From Clostridia bacterium (GTDB taxonomy: Bacteria; Bacillota; Clostridia; Oscillospirales; QAKW01): a DNA stretch of 41,256 nucleotides. Location of the stretch: the NCBI GenBank assembly GCA_017436525.1, contig JAFSCX010000033.1:1-41256 (forward strand), given 5' to 3'. Position numbers and translations under genes: made by a program. Shown here piece by piece: positions 14,373 through 22,203 of the stretch. Below the pieces are notes generated by a model, which worked only from the letters and a program-made list of their open reading frames with translations, did no database searches and was not told the DNA's origin. Every line of letters begins with the position of its first letter. The stretch's first letter is position 1.

Positions 14373-15607
14373 GCTGCTTCATGGAGAATTTCAGTGGCAA
14401 AAGCCAGTTTTGTAATAATATTTTGCTTGGAAGGATAGCAATAGAAAGAATCCTTCTCGGTGGATAGATCAAAGCAATCATAGGGCTTAATATAGCAATA
14501 ATCATATTCCACATGCAGGCTATGGTTTTCAATGGGCTTTCTTTGGATGCGATAGGGCTTGCCCCGATATTCGCCCTCCAAGATAAAGCCTTCTTGCGGA
14601 GTGTGGCGGATTCTTGCTTTTCCAAGCGGGATAAATCGCCAGCAACGGGGGAAGGAATAAACCTCCACCTCATCCTCAAAGGAATAGGTTCCGCTTTCAA
14701 TTTGCGCCTTTACTTGCTCCCGCTCCCAGCGATACCAATCGGGCACATGGGAAAATTCGGTTTCTCCCTCGAGGGCCTCTAAATGACCATCTTCCCTTAA
14801 GAACCACCGCTTTCCGCATTCCTCGCAGAAAAGCTCGGCCCCCTTGGAATTCATCTTGGATTCGGCTTTGCAGTGGGGGCATTGGTAGAGGACCTTATGA
14901 AGCCCTTCGGCTCGAAATTCCTCAGTGATGAGAATCTTGTTTTCCTTTTGGTAGCGATATTCATCATATTGAAAGGCCTTTTGGATTGCCTCATTGATCT
15001 CCTGCCAGCTCATCTCCTTGACCTGCTCGGCGGTCAGAAGCTGAGTGGCAACCGTATGGAGCGGAACTTTACGTTTTTTGCGGAAATTCCAAAAAGGGGA
15101 GTGAAGGTGATTTCCATGGTGGATGATGGTTACCACCGGCACACCGTTCTTTTTAATCAGCTTGCCCAAGGATTCGGGAATATAGGAGGTGATGCCGCAG
15201 GGGGAATAGCGGGCTTCGGGATACATGCTCAGGATATCTCCGCGCTTTAATACCTTGCTGATGGATTTGATCATATGCAAATCCTTGGTATATTTACGGG
15301 TGCCGATGGAGCCGATCCATTCCATCAGCCATGGGCGGCGGTAATAACCGTCGATGCTTACCACATTGTTGATTCTTTTTGGGCCGGTAACCATAGCGGC
15401 CAATTCAAAATCGATGAAATACATATGGTTGCTCAGCATGAAATAAGGGGGCTTCAGCCCTTCCATATTGACCTTTTCGATTTTATATTTTTTGCCGATC
15501 AGAATGATCTTGCATAGAAGCCAGATCAGAAAAGAAAGATAGATCGGCTGGCGGATGGGATAATGGGCAAGAGAATAGCTCTTTTTATTTTTGTAATGAA
15601 CGTCCAT
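14357..15607 (-). CDS. PlsC-like glycerophosphate acyltransferase with C-terminal zinc ribbon
   Basis: 416 residues. After a hydrophobic segment (about 21-38) comes the PlsC fold: NH61-MYFI-D66 (the H-x4-D catalytic motif) and PEARYS (130-135) in place of the classical PEGTRS. Residues 243-264 form a zinc ribbon with two CxxC pairs (243/246 and 261/264), and about 150 more residues follow with no motif I know. Members acylate lysophosphatidate or similar lipids at the membrane. The standard enzyme is about 200-250 residues, so the ribbon and tail are extra. Start at ATG 15607 (GAAGGGGA eight bases before); the GTG at 15625 overlaps this site. Confidence 0.85.
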   Translation of the reverse strand: MDVHYKNKKSYSLAHYPIRQPIYLSFLIWLLCKIILIGKKYKIEKVNMEGLKPPYFMLSNHMYFIDFELAAMVTGPKRINNVVSIDGYYRRPWLMEWIGSIGTRKYTKDLHMIKSISKVLKRGDILSMYPEARYSPCGITSYIPESLGKLIKKNGVPVVTIIHHGNHLHSPFWNFRKKRKVPLHTVATQLLTAEQVKEMSWQEINEAIQKAFQYDEYRYQKENKILITEEFRAEGLHKVLYQCPHCKAESKMNSKGAELFCEECGKRWFLREDGHLEALEGETEFSHVPDWYRWEREQVKAQIESGTYSFEDEVEVYSFPRCWRFIPLGKARIRHTPQEGFILEGEYRGKPYRIQRKPIENHSLHVEYDYCYIKPYDCFDLSTEKDSFYCYPSKQNIITKLAFATEILHEAAKNRG

Positions 15608-15636
15608 ATTTGATTTCCCCTTCACTATTTGGTATC

Positions 15637-15665
15637 AGTATATCAAAAATATCGGCAAAAAGCAA
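15637..15665 (-). promoter_or_regulatory. Promoter of the acyltransferase gene
   Basis: Minus strand: TTGCTT (15660-15665), 17-bp spacer, TATACT (15637-15642). Confidence 0.7.
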
Positions 15666-15677
15666 GAAATTCCCGCC

Positions 15678-15706
15678 TTGCAAAGATTGGCAAATAGTGC
15701 TACAAT
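15678..15706 (+). promoter_or_regulatory. Promoter of the alpha/beta hydrolase gene
   Basis: TTGCAA (15678-15683), 17-bp spacer, TACAAT (15701-15706). Divergent from the acyltransferase promoter, 12 bases apart. Confidence 0.75.
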
Positions 15707-15720
15707 TAAGAGGGGTGAAA

Positions 15721-16656
15721 ATGATGTTGATACTATGGATTTTATTGGGAATAACGGCGCTCTTTTTTGCCGCTACTTTTATTTGCTTTTATTTGGCATT
15801 TTACTCCTGCCCTCGCAAAGAGGAGGAACTTCAAAAATTCAAGCTGCCCAATGGTAAGATCTATCTTCCCTTTAAGGAGCAGATGCTTCAATGGATGCAG
15901 GAGGCGCGAGAAATGCCTCATGAGCATTTTTCGATCCGCTCCTTTGATGGGCTTACTTTGAGGGGAAATTATTATGAATATGCCCCCGATGCTCCCATTG
16001 AGCTGATGTTTCATGGCTATCGGGGAAATGCAGAGCGGGATCTTTGCGGAGGAGTCCAGCGGTGCTTTGCGTTGGGGCATAGCGCGCTGATTGTAGATCA
16101 GCGGGCGGCAGGCAGAAGCGAGGGCAGGGTGATCTCTTTCGGAATCAATGAGAGCCGCGATTGCCTTTCATGGATCGATTTTATGCTGGAGCATTTTGGG
16201 GCCGATGTAAAGATTCTTCTTTGCGGCATCTCCATGGGCGCCTCAACCGTTTTGATTGCGGCAGGGGAGTCTCTTCCTCCTCAGGTGCGAGGGGTGCTTG
16301 CCGATTGCGGCTATCATAGCGCGAAGGAGATTATCAAAGCAGTCGTTCGGAAGCTGAGATTGCCTGCTGATCTTCTATATCCTTTGATCAAGATCGGGGC
16401 AAGGCTTTATGGAGGCTTTTCCTTGGAAGAAAAATCTCCGGAGCAAGCGATGAAAAACTGCAAAATACCGGTGCTTTTTTTCCATGGAGAGGAGGATCGC
16501 TTTGTGCCCTGCGAGATGAGCGAGAAAAGCTATGAGGCCTGCGCATCGATTAAAAAGATTGTTACAATTCCAAAGGCAGGCCACGGCTTATGCTATTTAG
16601 TGGATGGGGAGCGGTATTTAAGAGAAATGCGTGAATTTGAGAAGGAATGGTGGTAA
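15721..16656 (+). CDS. Membrane-anchored alpha/beta hydrolase
   Basis: 311 residues. Residues 1-29 are a hydrophobic anchor. The hydrolase fold starts near 70: HGYRGNAERD (oxyanion region), the nucleophile elbow GISMG with Ser171, the acid in HGEEDRFVP, and the His in KAGHGLCY. It belongs with YqkD/BAAT-like esterases of Bacillota; substrate unknown. Start at ATG 15721, with AAGAGGGG upstream (15709-15714); ATG 15724 is equally possible. The longer frame from 15610 has no binding site and would run through the promoter. Confidence 0.88.
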   Translation: MMLILWILLGITALFFAATFICFYLAFYSCPRKEEELQKFKLPNGKIYLPFKEQMLQWMQEAREMPHEHFSIRSFDGLTLRGNYYEYAPDAPIELMFHGYRGNAERDLCGGVQRCFALGHSALIVDQRAAGRSEGRVISFGINESRDCLSWIDFMLEHFGADVKILLCGISMGASTVLIAAGESLPPQVRGVLADCGYHSAKEIIKAVVRKLRLPADLLYPLIKIGARLYGGFSLEEKSPEQAMKNCKIPVLFFHGEEDRFVPCEMSEKSYEACASIKKIVTIPKAGHGLCYLVDGERYLREMREFEKEWW

Positions 16657-16657
16657 T

Positions 16658-16693
16658 AAAAATGGGGCTGTAAAACTTTACAGCCCCATTTTT
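16658..16693. terminator. Bidirectional terminator, GGGGCTGTAAA type
   Basis: AAAAATGGGGCTGTAAA (16658-16674) pairs with TTTACAGCCCCATTTTT (16677-16693). It serves both converging genes; the minus-strand stop codon (16693-16695) touches it. Confidence 0.92.
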
Positions 16694-17493
16694 TATTTAG
16701 CGGGATAAGCTTTATAGAAGTGCATGATATTGAGATCCTCCGGCATATCAAGGCCGTGGGAGCCGCAACCGCCGTCGATCTCATGGCAGCCATGATCCAC
16801 GGCAAAGCCCACCAAAGAATTATGGGCAGACCAATGGGTTTTAATCAGCTCGGAAAAGATGCTGAAGACATGGCTGTTTTCATGGAGTGCGGCAAGGGAG
16901 AGGGGTGCCTCAGGACCGTTTTTATGCATCACTGCATCATAGTTGCCATTATAAACGCAGATAAAATCGTATTCATCTTTTATGATCAGCTCTGCTGCCT
17001 TTGCATTGACCTCTTCCTTGGTATGGAAGATGAAATAATCCATTTCCCGCTCTAAAAAGATCTTGCCGATGCTGCACTCATCATCTGCCACGATGGCGCA
17101 TTTTTTGCCCGCTTTAATGAAGGAATCAAAAAGCGTTTCGATTTGGATGACCGGTTTTTTATAACTTTGAATCCCATGGATGGCAGGCTGAGCACCGGTA
17201 TACAGGGTGCCAAAGCACACCGGAGTTACCGAAGGCATCACTGAACAGAGGGGGAGCTTGAGATCGCAAAGTTCCAAGGCTTCTTTAGCGAAGTCGGGAT
17301 ATTTTTCCAACACCCATTGAGCGATGGCATCGGGATTATACATAAAGAGCCGATCTGCCTTTTTTCCTTCAAAGGCAGTATTTGCATATTCTAAAAGCGC
17401 TTGATTGGCTTTGGCGGAAGTTTGAGGCGGCTCTGCACCCATAATCATGGCCAAAGCAGCGGCGATTGTATCTAAAGAAACTTTGTTAAGCAT
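16693..17493 (-). CDS. Alkaline-phosphatase-superfamily (phosphodiesterase/pyrophosphatase-like) protein
   Basis: 266 residues. The segment PVCFGTLYTGAQPAIHGIQSY is the core of type I phosphodiesterase/nucleotide pyrophosphatases, where the Thr lies at the metal site. The C-terminal VDHGCHEIDGGCGSHG supplies the metal-binding Asp/His/His cluster of the superfamily. At 266 residues it is short for the family. It probably hydrolyses a phosphodiester or phosphate ester in the cytoplasm, since no signal peptide is seen. Start at ATG 17493 (AAAGGTGG upstream); the GTG at 17502 overlaps that site. Confidence 0.75.
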   Translation of the reverse strand: MLNKVSLDTIAAALAMIMGAEPPQTSAKANQALLEYANTAFEGKKADRLFMYNPDAIAQWVLEKYPDFAKEALELCDLKLPLCSVMPSVTPVCFGTLYTGAQPAIHGIQSYKKPVIQIETLFDSFIKAGKKCAIVADDECSIGKIFLEREMDYFIFHTKEEVNAKAAELIIKDEYDFICVYNGNYDAVMHKNGPEAPLSLAALHENSHVFSIFSELIKTHWSAHNSLVGFAVDHGCHEIDGGCGSHGLDMPEDLNIMHFYKAYPAK

Positions 17494-17523
17494 ATTTACC
17501 ACCTTTTTCTAAAATACATCATC

Positions 17524-17552
17524 AGTATAATCAATAGAAAATAAGAAGTCAA
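17524..17552 (-). promoter_or_regulatory. Promoter of the alkaline-phosphatase-superfamily gene
   Basis: Minus strand: TTGACT (17547-17552), 17-bp spacer, TATACT (17524-17529). Confidence 0.8.
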
Positions 17553-17554
17553 AT

Positions 17555-17590
17555 AAAAAAGCTGAATTTCGAAAGAAATTCAGCTTTTTT
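17555..17590 (-). terminator. Terminator of the TRAP operon
   Basis: Sixteen-pair perfect stem (17555-17570 with 17575-17590) with a GAAA/TTTC loop and flanking A/T runs, right after the permease stop. Confidence 0.92.
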
Positions 17591-17591
17591 G

Positions 17592-19544
17592 TCATGCTAT
17601 TTTAGGATCATTTTTTCTTGCGATCAGCTGCAAAACAAAGATAACAGCAACCAAAGCAAGGCCGATGGTATCGGTGATGATTCCGGGATAGATCAGCAGC
17701 AAGCCGCCCACTGCACTGATGATTCTTTGCCACCAAGGCATCCCTCTCAGGAAATAGCCTTCCAATGCCGCCGATACACCAAAGATACCTACAATGGAGG
17801 TGATGCAGATCAAGACAACATCCCATGCAGTGGTATCAATAAAGAGCATGGCGGGATTCAGCGCGAAGATGTAGGGGACAATGAAGGCGCCGATGGCAAG
17901 CTTGGTTGCGGTAAAGGCGGTCTTCATGGGATTGGCTTGGGCGATGGCCGCGCCTGCATAGGCAGCCAAGGCAACCGGCGGAGTCAGATCCGCTACGATG
18001 CCAAAGTAGAATACAAAGAAATGAGCAGCAATATCAGGTACACCCATCCGCATCAGGATCGGCGCACAGGTGGCAGCCATGATGCAATAGTTGGCAGTGG
18101 TAGGCACACCCATTCCCAATACAATGCAGCAGAGCATGGTGAGGAAGAGGGCGATAATGATCTGATTTCCGGCCAGAGCCACAATGCCGTTGAAGATGAT
18201 ATTGGCAAGGCCGGTCATGGTGATAACCCCTGCTACAATCCCTGCCACACCGCAAGCGGCAGCTACTGTAATCATTCCTTGCCCGCCTGCCGCAAGCGCT
18301 TCAAAGATTCGCTTGGGGGTGATGCGATTTTCCTTATTGATCAGCCCCACTACGATGGTGGCGATGATGGCAATGGCAGCGGCATATTGGATGGAATTCT
18401 GGCTGGTACCTACCAAATAGACCAAAAGGATCAAAGGCAGCAGCAGATAGGTTTGCTTCAAAAGGGGCTTAATGCGAGGAAGCTCTTCTTTGGAAAGGCC
18501 GCGCAAGCCTTCTTTTTTTGCTTCCAGATGGACGGTGATAAAGACACCTGCAAAATAAAGAATGGCAGGTAAAATGGCGCGAACCACAATATTGCCGTAG
18601 GGGATGCCGAGGTTTGCAGCCATCAAGAAGGCGGCGGCGCCCATGATCGGGGGCATGATCTGCCCGCCGGTGGAGGCACTTGCTTCTGCGGCGGCAGCAA
18701 ATTCGGGCTTATAGCCGGTCCGCTTCATCAGAGGGATGGTAACAGAGCCGCTTCCGACCGTATTTGCCACAGAAGAACCGGAAACCATGCCTTCCATGGC
18801 GCTGGCAACTACCGCTACCTTAGCAGGGCCGCCGGAAAATCCGCCTACAAATGCATTGGCAATCTTAATAAAGAAATCGGCAATGCCGGTGCGTTCCAAA
18901 AAGGCACCGAAAATAATAAATACGCAGATATAGCTTGAGCAAACATTGATGGGGGTAGAGAGGATGCCGGCCTTGGAATAGAAAAGCTGGGAAAGCAAAA
19001 GACTGAGCCGCTTGCCGAAATCCGGATTGCGAAGCCCCCAAACAAGGGCGTATACGATTAGGCAGCCTGCAACGATGAGAATGGGCAATCCAACGCTTCT
19101 GCGGCAAATTTCAGCAATTGCCAAAATACCAATGGCAGCAATTACTAATTGATAAACCTCAAATTTCGAACCTTGCTGCACAATGTTCATCGCGTTAAAG
19201 GTGAAATAGAGGAATGCGCCGGTTCCAAGCACCATGGCAACAATATCGTACCAAGGCATATGGTTTACCTTTTGCACACCTTTTTTTGCGGGGAATACAA
19301 GGAATCCGATCAATACAATGGAACCCACAAATGAAGTCAGCCTGATCTCATCCAACCAGGTGGCAAAGAGGGTAACATAGATGCAAAAAACGGAGAAGAA
19401 CGCCAAGATACAATTTACAACGATCTTCGGAGTTCCTTCCCAGATACGGGTGTTGGATTCACGGTCGAATTTTTTCATAACAGATTCCAGATCCATCGGT
19501 TGAGAGGGCTCTGCATTCTTGGTTTTCTTCTTGAATAAAGCCAT
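17592..19544 (-). CDS. TRAP transporter fused permease (TAXI type, 4TM plus 12TM)
   Basis: 650 residues with about sixteen to eighteen membrane segments. The N-terminal quarter corresponds to the small DctQ-like subunit and the rest to the DctM-like subunit. Family segments include GGFSGGPAKVAVVASAMEGMVSGSSVANTVGSGSVTIPLMKR, ASTGGQIMPPIMGAAAFLM and LGMGVPTTANYCIMA. It takes up an organic solute driven by a Na+ gradient, using the TAXI binding protein encoded upstream. AAAGGAGGAAG precedes ATG 19544. Two hairpins separate it from the binding-protein gene, probably lowering its level relative to the receptor. Confidence 0.94.
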   Translation of the reverse strand: MALFKKKTKNAEPSQPMDLESVMKKFDRESNTRIWEGTPKIVVNCILAFFSVFCIYVTLFATWLDEIRLTSFVGSIVLIGFLVFPAKKGVQKVNHMPWYDIVAMVLGTGAFLYFTFNAMNIVQQGSKFEVYQLVIAAIGILAIAEICRRSVGLPILIVAGCLIVYALVWGLRNPDFGKRLSLLLSQLFYSKAGILSTPINVCSSYICVFIIFGAFLERTGIADFFIKIANAFVGGFSGGPAKVAVVASAMEGMVSGSSVANTVGSGSVTIPLMKRTGYKPEFAAAAEASASTGGQIMPPIMGAAAFLMAANLGIPYGNIVVRAILPAILYFAGVFITVHLEAKKEGLRGLSKEELPRIKPLLKQTYLLLPLILLVYLVGTSQNSIQYAAAIAIIATIVVGLINKENRITPKRIFEALAAGGQGMITVAAACGVAGIVAGVITMTGLANIIFNGIVALAGNQIIIALFLTMLCCIVLGMGVPTTANYCIMAATCAPILMRMGVPDIAAHFFVFYFGIVADLTPPVALAAYAGAAIAQANPMKTAFTATKLAIGAFIVPYIFALNPAMLFIDTTAWDVVLICITSIVGIFGVSAALEGYFLRGMPWWQRIISAVGGLLLIYPGIITDTIGLALVAVIFVLQLIARKNDPKIA

Positions 19545-19566
19545 GGGCTTCCTCCTTTTTAATAAA

Positions 19567-19606
19567 CTGATAAAAAGGCAAAACAGGATTTTTACCTTTT
19601 TATCAG
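19567..19606 (-). promoter_or_regulatory. Intercistronic hairpin before the TRAP permease
   Basis: CTGATAAAAAGG (19567-19578) pairs perfectly with CCTTTTTATCAG (19595-19606), 16-nt loop. It lies directly upstream of the permease ribosome binding site, so it may affect transcript stability or initiation. Confidence 0.6.
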
Positions 19607-19615
19607 CCTATTAAA

Positions 19616-19642
19616 GGCTGCGGTGAATGTTTCACCGCAGCC
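19616..19642 (-). terminator. Partial terminator after the TAXI binding-protein gene
   Basis: GGCTGCGGTGA/TCACCGCAGCC, eleven GC-rich pairs with a 5-nt loop, followed on the minus strand by TTTAAT. The weak U-tract suggests partial termination, or protection of the upstream message from 3' decay. Confidence 0.65.
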
Positions 19643-19665
19643 CTTACAGCAATTAACAGAACGGA

Positions 19666-20619
19666 TTATTTTGCTTCGACAGTGATATTCTTTTCAGCAA
19701 AATACTTGGCAGCACCCTTATGGAAGGGAGCGGTCATACCGTCGGTAGCGTTCTCAAGGGTCAACTCAGCACCCTTACCATGCTCTTTGGAGATTTCTTC
19801 GACATTATCGAAGATGGAAGCAGTCAGATTATAAACATCATCCTCGGAAGCATCAGCGCTAACAATCAAGGTAGCCTTAACGGTTACAGTGGTAACCTCT
19901 TCCTTCTGGCCTTCATAAGTATCTGCGGGGATCTTATAGGTGGTATAGAAGGGGTTGGAATCCATCATAGCTTTGGCTACTGCGCCATCGATGGGTACCA
20001 AGCGAGCATCGTTAGTCATGCAAAGCTCGGTGATGGCGGGGGTGGGAGCGCCTGCTACGATGAAGGCGGCATCAATCTTGCCGTCCTTCAGAGCGTCGGT
20101 GCTTGCACCAAAGTCCTGATATTGGGGCTTAATGTCCTTCTCGGTGAGGCCTGCAGCGGTCAATACATCGATGGCATTGAAATATACACCGCTTCCTGCA
20201 GCACCGATGGATACGCTCTTGCCTTTCAGATCAGCAACGGTCTTGATGGAAGGATCCATGGTGATCAGCTGAACAGCCTCTGCATAAAGGCCTGCTACTA
20301 CGCGGAAGGAATCAATCTTGCCGTCTTCCTCGAAGGCGCGGGTGCCTTCCCAAGCGTAAGACATGACGTCGGACTGAACGGTACCAAGCTGGTAGTTGCC
20401 TGCGTCGATACCCTGAATGTTGGACTTGGAACCTTCGGTAGATACCACAGTCACATTGATGCCGGCTTTGTTCATCATATATTGGCCGAGAACACCGCCG
20501 TAGGAATAATAGGTTCCGGTATCGCTACCGGTACCCATGGTCATGGTGGTGCTGCCGCCGCAAGCGGTAAGGCTCAGCGCTAAAAGCAGCACAAGAACGA
20601 TGGAAATTACTCTTTTCAT
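19666..20619 (-). CDS. TAXI-family TRAP substrate-binding lipoprotein
   Basis: 317 residues. Signal peptide with lipobox LTAC, lipid-attached Cys20. Mature segments GTGSDTGTYYSYGGVLGQYM, STEGSKSNIQGIDAG, LGTVQSDVMSYAW and GAAGSGVYFNAIDVLTAAGLTE are typical of TAXI (TRAP-associated extracytoplasmic immunogenic) receptors. Ligands known for the family include glutamate and other carboxylates; none is predicted here. Start at ATG 20619 with AAGGAGGAGAAG just upstream; the longer frame to 20649 would place that site inside the gene. First gene of the TRAP operon. Confidence 0.93.
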   Translation of the reverse strand: MKRVISIVLVLLLALSLTACGGSTTMTMGTGSDTGTYYSYGGVLGQYMMNKAGINVTVVSTEGSKSNIQGIDAGNYQLGTVQSDVMSYAWEGTRAFEEDGKIDSFRVVAGLYAEAVQLITMDPSIKTVADLKGKSVSIGAAGSGVYFNAIDVLTAAGLTEKDIKPQYQDFGASTDALKDGKIDAAFIVAGAPTPAITELCMTNDARLVPIDGAVAKAMMDSNPFYTTYKIPADTYEGQKEEVTTVTVKATLIVSADASEDDVYNLTASIFDNVEEISKEHGKGAELTLENATDGMTAPFHKGAAKYFAEKNITVEAK

Positions 20620-20636
20620 ATTCTTCTCCTCCTTGG

Positions 20637-20654
20637 TTTGGATTGCCATCCAAA
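20637..20654. promoter_or_regulatory. Dyad in the TRAP operon leader
   Basis: TTTGGAT-TGCC-ATCCAAA, perfect seven-base arms, about +8 to +25 from the predicted start. It could be an RNA hairpin or an operator, possibly for the neighbouring Crp/Fnr regulator since the N4 spacing resembles FNR sites. The sequence differs from the 21387-21400 palindrome. Confidence 0.35.
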
Positions 20655-20668
20655 AAATAATATAGATT

Positions 20669-20698
20669 ATTATACTATAAAAGTAGGTCTCAATGCAA
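20669..20698 (-). promoter_or_regulatory. Promoter of the TRAP operon
   Basis: Minus strand: TTGCAT (20693-20698), 18-bp spacer, TATAAT (20669-20674). Confidence 0.65.
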
Positions 20699-20712
20699 GA
20701 AAAATTTTTATA

Positions 20713-21372
20713 TCAATATAGGAAAAAAGAATTTTTCCTACATTCCAGTATGCCTTCTCTGCGAAGTTTACTGATTTCTGCCGAAAGTCCGCTGCGATCT
20801 ACCTCCAGATAATCTGCAAGCTCCTGCCGGTCAAAGGGGATCTCAAAGCGCCTTGCGCCTGCCTGCTTTGCCCGAATGGTCAGATAAGTCAGCAGCTTCT
20901 CGCGGGTGGTTCGCTTGGAGACCACCTCCAGCTTTTGATGAAAGAGCAGGGTCTTGGTGGCAAGATCGCGCATTAAATTATAGATCAGTTGCTGATGAAA
21001 GCCGCAGTGATTAGAGCAGGTCTGCAGGATATGGCTGCAATCCAGCAGCATCACCTCGCACGGCTGATCGGCGATGATATCGACCGGTATTTCCTCGATT
21101 TCAGCGCATGCGAAGGCTTCGCCGAATAGTTCGGAGGGCAGGATATTGGCGATAATGCTGCGGTTGCCTTCATAATCGGTGCGGATGATTTGGGCGGAGC
21201 CTGATAGGATGATCCCAAAATGGCGGGCAGGGGAGCCTTCGGTAAAGATGGAATATTTTTTATCAAAGAAGGAAACCTTCGCACCAAGGCAATGGAGCAT
21301 CTTCATCAGATCCTCCTCTTGGATTTCCGCAAACAGCGGGCATTTTTTCAAAATTTCTGTATATTTTTTCAT
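20713..21372 (-). CDS. Crp/Fnr family transcriptional regulator
   Basis: 219 residues. Residues 1-130 are a cyclic-nucleotide-binding-like jelly roll (ILSGSAQIIR, GELFGEA-like SELFGEAFAC). A dimer helix leads to the C-terminal winged helix FDRQELADYLEVDRSGLSAEISKLRREGIL. Cysteines are present in the sensor (CPLF, CAEIE, SNHCGF), but no canonical N-terminal FNR cluster motif is obvious. It lies divergent from the oxygen-defence operon and just upstream of the TRAP operon, either of which it may control. Start at ATG 21372 (AAGGAAG upstream); the longer frame to 21402 would run through the palindrome. Confidence 0.9.
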   Translation of the reverse strand: MKKYTEILKKCPLFAEIQEEDLMKMLHCLGAKVSFFDKKYSIFTEGSPARHFGIILSGSAQIIRTDYEGNRSIIANILPSELFGEAFACAEIEEIPVDIIADQPCEVMLLDCSHILQTCSNHCGFHQQLIYNLMRDLATKTLLFHQKLEVVSKRTTREKLLTYLTIRAKQAGARRFEIPFDRQELADYLEVDRSGLSAEISKLRREGILECRKNSFFLY

Positions 21373-21386
21373 TTTTCTTCCTTTTT

Positions 21387-21400
21387 GTTGAAAATTCAAC
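21387..21400. promoter_or_regulatory. Candidate operator of the Crp/Fnr regulator
   Basis: Perfect 14-bp palindrome GTTGAAAATTCAAC, centre 21393.5. It is about -41.5 from the predicted start of the defence operon (class II activator position) and about +16 from the regulator's own start (autorepression position). Confidence 0.6.
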
Positions 21401-21415
21401 ATACTTGCTGAGGAA

Positions 21416-21444
21416 ATTGTACTATAATGCTTTCAGAAAATCAA
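21416..21444 (-). promoter_or_regulatory. Promoter of the Crp/Fnr regulator gene
   Basis: Minus strand: TTGATT (21439-21444), 17-bp spacer, TACAAT (21416-21421). It overlaps the divergent promoter of the defence operon face to face. Confidence 0.6.
21423..21428 (+). promoter_or_regulatory. -10 box of the oxygen-defence operon, without a matching -35
   Basis: TATAAT with no -35-like hexamer 16-18 bases upstream (the sequence there is CATACT). This is typical of activator-dependent promoters. Predicted start near 21435. Confidence 0.6.
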
Positions 21445-21456
21445 GGGGGATTTATT

Positions 21457-22152
21457 ATGCTGAGAAAAATCATTCAAATAGATGAAGAAAAATGCAATGG
21501 TTGCGGCGCCTGTGCTGCCGCTTGCCATGAGGGAGCCATTGAGATGATCGACGGGAAGGCGAAATTAACCCGCGAGGATTATTGCGATGGGCTGGGCGAT
21601 TGCTTGCCGGCTTGCCCCGTGGATGCCATTTCTTTTGAAGAGCGGGAAGCCCCTGCTTATAATGAGGATGCGGTGCGGGAGGCCAAGATGAAAAAATTCG
21701 GCGTAAAGCTGCCTTGCGGCTGCCCCGGCACGCAAAGTAAGGCGATTAAGCGGGAAAATGCGGCCCCTTCAAAAGCCGCTGCGCCCACCAGCCGCCTGAT
21801 GCAGTGGCCCTGCCAGATCAAGCTGGTGCCGGCCAATGCGCCTTATTTTGAGCAGGCCAATCTTTTGATCGCCGCCGATTGCACCGCCTTTGCTTACGGA
21901 AATTTTCATGAGGAATTTATGCGCAATCATATCACCTTGATCGGATGCCCTAAATTGGATGAGGGAGATTATGCTGAGAAATTAACGCAGATTATTGCCA
22001 ATAATAACATTAAGAGTGTGAAAATTCTGCGGATGGAGGTCCCTTGCTGCGGCGGGCTTGAAAATGCGGTGAAACGTGCGCTGCTTGCCAGCGGGAAATT
22101 GATTCCGTGGCAGGTGGTAACGATCACAACCGATGGAAAAATTTTGGATTAA
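21457..22152 (+). CDS. Ferredoxin-like 4Fe-4S protein with C-terminal Cys-rich domain
   Basis: 231 residues. The N-terminal 60 residues form a ferredoxin domain: CNGCGACAAACHEGAI (Cys13, 16, 19, 23) and CDGLGDCLPACPVDAI (Cys43, 49, 53). The second motif has three Cys in a C-x5-C-x3-C pattern, not the usual four. A further domain carries CGCPG (near 87-90), GCPKLDEGDY and PCCGG. Proteins of this form are common in anaerobes and probably pass electrons, here to the flavodiiron protein encoded next. Start at ATG 21457 (AAGGGGGA at 21443-21450); the ATG at 21427 lies in the -10 box. Confidence 0.82.
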   Translation: MLRKIIQIDEEKCNGCGACAAACHEGAIEMIDGKAKLTREDYCDGLGDCLPACPVDAISFEEREAPAYNEDAVREAKMKKFGVKLPCGCPGTQSKAIKRENAAPSKAAAPTSRLMQWPCQIKLVPANAPYFEQANLLIAADCTAFAYGNFHEEFMRNHITLIGCPKLDEGDYAEKLTQIIANNNIKSVKILRMEVPCCGGLENAVKRALLASGKLIPWQVVTITTDGKILD

Positions 22153-22156
22153 ATCA

Positions 22157-22185
22157 TTGAAGATTTTATAAAAATGAGTTATACT
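22157..22185 (+). promoter_or_regulatory. Possible internal promoter before the flavodiiron gene
   Basis: TTGAAG (22157-22162), 17-bp spacer, TATACT (22180-22185). It would give a leader of only about 12 nt. Confidence 0.45.
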
Positions 22186-22203
22186 CTTTTTGAGGTGAAA
22201 AAC

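Noticed and set aside
21405-21428. TTGCTG as the -35 of the defence operon
   Set aside because: Only 12 bases separate it from TATAAT, too short for sigma-A type recognition.
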